DNA of 64,000 nucleotides from Trichopria drosophilae. Taxonomy: Eukaryota; Arthropoda; Insecta; Hymenoptera; Diapriidae. Every line of letters begins with the position of its first letter. Position 1 is the stretch's first letter. The notes below the pieces were generated by a model. The model ran no database searches, was not told the origin of the DNA, and worked only from the letters and a program-made list of their open reading frames with translations. The position numbers were made by a program, and so were the translations under genes. Location: the NCBI GenBank assembly GCA_030407085.1, contig CM059587.1:94421001-94485000 (forward strand), written 5' to 3'. Below are positions 59,936-64,000 of the stretch, piece by piece.

Positions 59936-61249
59936 AGTATATCTGTATACATATATATGTATATCTACACGCAGGACTAATATATATGCGTATATATACG
60001 AGTAAGCTCGAAGATATTTCGAATACTAACGAAGTTAGAACATTTCTTATTACATCGGGTGCGAATAAATTCTGACGAGAGGTACCCGATGAAAGTGCTG
60101 AATTGCGAATTAAGAGGGTATATGACTCTTAAATAGATATTTATTTCGCAGCAATGTCAGAAGTCACCTAACCGCTGCCAGAAGTGACAAAAATTTAATG
60201 CCCGTGAATATAATTAAAAATTTTAAACGGAGTTTTTGGGCACAATACATAAAAATATTTAAGTGATTATTATTTTCTATGCAGATTTGGTGTAATTTTA
60301 ACAAAGGCAACTAACTCCTAATAGCTAACATGCAACGACTATAGCATGATCAGCACTGCAAGGCTGGTTGGTCTTTTCACCGCTAGGGGTGTTCTTAATC
60401 CTGGTATGTTTCCCTTAGAGAAGTGACGACCGTTGAAGGAAAATTTGGTCATTTCTTAATTCACCTATTATAGTTTGTCGCAGAGACAATTGCATTCGTT
60501 CCATGACTTTGCTTAGCAGACCTCAGGCCACTCTAAAAACTGAGAATTACGTTCAAGAGTTTGATTGAAGGTGGTAACACCTAAAAGGACTAAAAAATAA
60601 TACGATCAAAGGACAGAAAATCGTCTACATTTAAGGAAAGGGCAATGAAGAAGACTTTAGTTTGTAATTAGACTAGGCAATTCCAAACCTAATTCCGATT
60701 GAAGGAAGACGGCCTATGAACATGAGGTGGATAAGAAAAACTCAGGAGTACCTGATCAGGAACGCCTTACTGGAGCCTGGTCAGGCCCTGGTACATATTT
60801 AGACTGAATATAATGTATAATGTACAAGTGGAATGACCTTGTCAAGACTGTACGTCAGAAATGATGAAGAAGAATTTGACAGGTATCAGAAATGTCGGTT
60901 TCTTTAACGCTTGTGAAATTCGTAGCAGCGCGCTCATCATAATTCCTCCTAGCGGCAGAAAGTATATCTATACTTCATCAAAATCACCCGATCACAATGA
61001 AATTATTCTCGATTTATTCTTATTCGCTACTTATTAATCCACCTTTCAGATAAATGAATGAAGACTTAGGATGTTAAAAATGTAAATGAAAAAATGTAAA
61101 CACAAAAATAGAAGCAAATCATTTTCTAAAGTAAATGAAATAAACGGAAGAATTCTTTCAAAAAGTATTCAGGAATTTCTCAAAGCATCCTCGGAATAAA
61201 CGCTCATTGTTTCGAATTTAGATATAATAATTTAATATCGTTTGTTCCC
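59936..61249. other. Non-coding DNA with a short CCTGATCAGG-family remnant
   Basis: A TATA-rich microsatellite opens the stretch. A remnant of the CCTGATCAGG family (GTACCTGATCAGGAACG, GCCTGGTCAGGCCCTGGTAC) lies at 60749-60794. No gene is recognised. Confidence 0.45.
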
Positions 61250-61720
61250 TGACAAACTCGTGCGGATGCATTTTCGATTTTTACTTCGTTGCATCCTCAA
61301 TTATCGTTTTAAATCCATAATCAGGAAGGGCCGCGTGCAGATTTTCTATTGATAAATATTCGAGTTACGAGCCGAAGAGTTAAAAAATGCGCGTTGCCGC
61401 ATCGTGTCGAGAGTTTCGCCGCGATGGTGGAGGGCTTTTGTTTTAACGCCGTGTTCGAGGGGGGCAGTGGGGAAGTATATGGGGAGAGTACCTTAACCAA
61501 GAAAGATCCGGCCCGCTGATATCTCGACTTTTTTTGTCAATTTATAAGGATTTATACCATCGGGGCCTAACGCGGGTGCAGTCTCGTTCCAGCTTCTTCT
61601 TTTCTCCCCTTTTTCCCCGGAGTCCAGCACGAGACTTCCAAAGGTGACGGCAATGGTCCCCCAATTGCACCGATCGTCTTTAGCCACCTTCCAGCAGGGA
61701 AAATTAAAGCGTTTAAGCTT
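61250..61720. promoter_or_regulatory. GC-richer island, candidate regulatory element
   Basis: The block contains GCGCGTTGCCGCATCGTGTC near 61389, a polypurine stretch GAGGGGGGCAGTGGGG near 61458 and GGGGCCTAACGCGGG near 61561. The minus-strand frame 61493-61687 has no domain. Probably conserved non-coding DNA. Confidence 0.3.
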
Positions 61721-62379
61721 TTATCACCACATTTGGCACTTTAGATTTCAGTACAAATCTTACCTTCTAATTTTGAAATTAATTTTGCAAAAACTACCCA
61801 GATGAGTGCGGAAAACAGTACTTTCCCGCCCTGGTCGACATTCCATATTCCGCACTAAAATGATTATCATTAATACATCTATACCGTGATTGATAACATT
61901 GTTATTTAAGGTTGCTTCAACTATTCACAACTATTTTCGATGAAAATATTGCACCGTGCATACGATATCTTTGGTGTCATTGTAACGTACTGAGTTTGAA
62001 AGCATATCTCATACGCGTGCCAGTCACAAAACCAATTAGTGACTACACCACTGTCTTCCGTGTAGAAAGTAAAAATTCGCCGTTCCAACATGACTGACAT
62101 TTTATATTAGTATGTTACTAGACATCAACGCCATATCTAGTAACAATACTAGTCAATAGTACAAAATGTAGTCACCAGTATTTCAACGGTTATCCTTCTA
62201 GAGTCTAGCCATTTGTTTTACGAAATTGTATTGCCCGATATTTGCCTAAATAAAAACTTATAATGGAAAGAAATAATGTCATTTTTTGAATTAGTGCATC
62301 CTTCCCAATTCTCATTCCGCAACAATTTCAATCTACCTCAATTTTCAAACTGATCCATTCTAATTTCCACTCGGCGTGA
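61721..62379. other. AT-rich spacer
   Basis: No gene is recognised. A small inverted pair AGTGCGGAA/TTCCGCACT brackets 61806-61857 and recalls the minisatellite words at 47.3 kb. Confidence 0.4.
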
Positions 62380-62930
62380 TCGAAGGCATCGTGAAAGAGT
62401 TTACAAGACTTACATGGCATGCCCGGCACGAATTTCATCGCCAAACCCAATTCTGGGCCAATTTGATGCACGGTAGCTCCGAGATACCGCGTATAACATC
62501 CGGAGCCGGTAGAGGGTCGGATAAGGGGGGAATTAAGGAGTAAATGGTAAATAAGCGCGAGGCGAGGGCCCAGACGCGGCCCAAGGGCCCTAAGACTGGG
62601 AGGAGACCCTAATTAAACGATGTACAATTTATAACACCAGCCAGAAGGTCTAATGGTTCGCGTTCTTGGAAATCCGGTGTCCATCGCTGGGACCACACCT
62701 AGACGGTCCTGCGGCGAGAGATTGTCATCGCGGCCTGAGGCCGACTCCCGTATGCCTGAAGGTACTCGCCCTATAAGTGTATTCCAGAGGCTTCTGCCGA
62801 ATTTTCTTATTTTTGTTCTCTCACTTTATATCCCGCTTTATAAGCTTCGACGTTCGCGGCGCCCGGTTTTTGCTCCGATTTTTTGCCTTTTTGTAGGTTT
62901 CGCCATCGACTTCCGCCTAAGCTAACCTAC
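62380..62930. promoter_or_regulatory. GC-rich island, candidate regulatory element
   Basis: The island contains GAGGCGAGGGCCCAGACGCG near 62561, GGAGCCGGTAGAGGG near 62502 and homeodomain-compatible CCTAATTAAACG near 62608. The plus-strand frame 62653-62925 has no recognised domain. Composition and motifs resemble the islands at 8.4 and 52.5 kb. Confidence 0.35.
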
Positions 62931-63449
62931 AAAACTGATTATGTCCATCCTCAAATTGCTAATCTTTGTATGTTTTGAGGTTATGTTGAACAAAATTGAG
63001 TTGTAATAAGTGAAGGTGATGTTATTTCAAAATTGATTAAAAAAATTTATTTTCGATCATAAATTAAGATGGAAAAAAATAAGAGACCAAGTTAGGGAAA
63101 AGGGCAGAAGTATGTCGCATTTATCATACACAAGTGAACAAGACAGTTCCAGGTTCGATTTCCCACTGGCACCAGGATTTTTTTCTTTATTATTTATTCA
63201 AAAGTAAATCATTGTAAATTTTAGATAGAAAAATCTATGATGTTGAGTAAAATTAGTATCGATGAAATGAAGAATTTGAAATCGAATAAAAATTTGTCTT
63301 CTGTAGTCTCTAACGCAACCTCTTAACTATTTCCAAATAATCCCATGGATCACAAAGTAAAACTATCTTGATCTGACATTAACTTCAAGTAATGAGGAGT
63401 CACTCCGTTCGATATTCCCTCCATTCCTTCAGGTTTCGTGGTATCACTT
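62931..63449. other. AT-rich spacer with a T-arm-like fragment
   Basis: No gene is recognised. A tRNA T-arm-like fragment (CAGGTTCGATTTCCCACTGG near 63152) stands alone without an A box. Confidence 0.4.
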
Positions 63450-63960
63450 CCGCCCCGTTCACAGGTGCATCAGGGTGCACATCAAGCTGATGACGTCCAA
63501 GAACAAGTGGCAGTTAATTAATGTCTAATTAAAAGAAGGATGAATGTTTCGGAACCGAAGATAGTCTGTTTACGGTGTAACTAATGGGTACATATGAATT
63601 CATTCTCATGATGGACGTGCAATAAGGGGCACGCATATAACGCAGGACACAATTAAACGCATCCGTAACTCGCGTCAATGTTTTCGTGCACATTTAGAAA
63701 CTGGCAATGAATTTCAAGATAATTCTGAATAATCGAGTTCGTATGTCGTCTTTTATGCATTCACTCGAGGCGTTTAGCTGCAATTAATTGGAAACTGCAT
63801 AATTACGTAATTAGCGATAATATGTCAGTTGAGGAATGCTCGCGGTTGAGGGCTTCAGATCGAAAATGAAAGGATCTTTTTTCTTCATGCAAAAATTATA
63901 TGACATACTTTATGAGTTCTTGTAAACAATCGAGGAGGCAATTAGCGCGAATATAAGTAC
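63450..63960. promoter_or_regulatory. Block with clustered TAATTA sites, candidate enhancer
   Basis: TAATTA cores occur at 63515-63520, 63526-63531, 63800-63805 and 63808-63813, with AATTAATTGG at 63782 and an E-box-like CAAGTG near 63504. Two sites 8 bp apart (TAATTACGTAATTAG) are a palindromic homeodomain pair. G+C is above background. No coding pattern is seen. Confidence 0.4.
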
Positions 63961-64000
63961 TTCAAAAATTATGTTCTTAAGAGACATTAATGAATTCCGT

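Noticed and set aside
59619..60005. 128-codon plus-strand open frame
   Set aside because: No domain; its end is translation of a TATACG microsatellite and the rest lies in a GC-rich island.
63140..63175. tRNA gene on the plus strand
   Set aside because: Only a T-arm-like stretch is present; no A box or acceptor partner upstream.

Overview
The window is animal nuclear DNA, most likely from an insect. It is strongly AT-rich and almost entirely non-coding, has spliceosomal introns, and is full of short non-autonomous DNA transposons, fold-back elements and tandem repeats. I found one recognisable host gene: an Msx/msh-family (muscle segment homeobox, Drop-like) homeobox gene on the + strand. 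Only its last two coding exons are present. Exon 17277-17473 encodes a short lead-in and homeodomain residues 1-44. Exon 21046-21300 encodes residues 45-60 and a proline/glycine/alanine-rich C-terminus ending in TAA. The 5' coding part, with the start codon, is not visible and must lie upstream of position 1. Positions 1-17276 therefore read as part of a very long intron. The insect order cannot be fixed from the sequence.

Layout: 1-17276 is AT-rich intron with GC-richer blocks near 2.0 kb and 8.4-9.0 kb, a chain of alternating inverted repeats (9.2-10.3 kb) and a 1.05 kb fold-back element (14.76-15.81 kb). 17.3-21.3 kb holds the two exons, whose intron contains a 0.66 kb terminal-inverted-repeat element. 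21.3-22.7 kb is the probable 3' UTR. From 22.7 kb to the end no gene is recognised. That part holds a ~286-bp tandem array with an inverted copy on the other side of a GC-rich island (26.4-29.9 kb), several TIR elements (30.3-32.5 kb), a near-perfect fold-back (33.0-34.0 kb), a three-level nest of elements (39.6-42.8 kb), a dimeric satellite (45.6-46.5 kb), minisatellites, tRNA-like sequences, and GC-richer islands with homeodomain-type TAATTA sites that are candidate regulatory DNA.

The most informative structure is the nest at 39571-42815. A fold-back element with ~485-bp arms carries a broken coding fragment. One arm was hit by a 1.49 kb element at a TA target, and that element contains a further 480-bp fold-back. 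Because the outer element is a palindrome, its intact arm shows the sequence before the insertion and proves the insertion boundaries to the base. No complete transposase, rRNA, CRISPR array or viral gene was recognised. Most other open frames in the window look like chance frames or repeat read-through.
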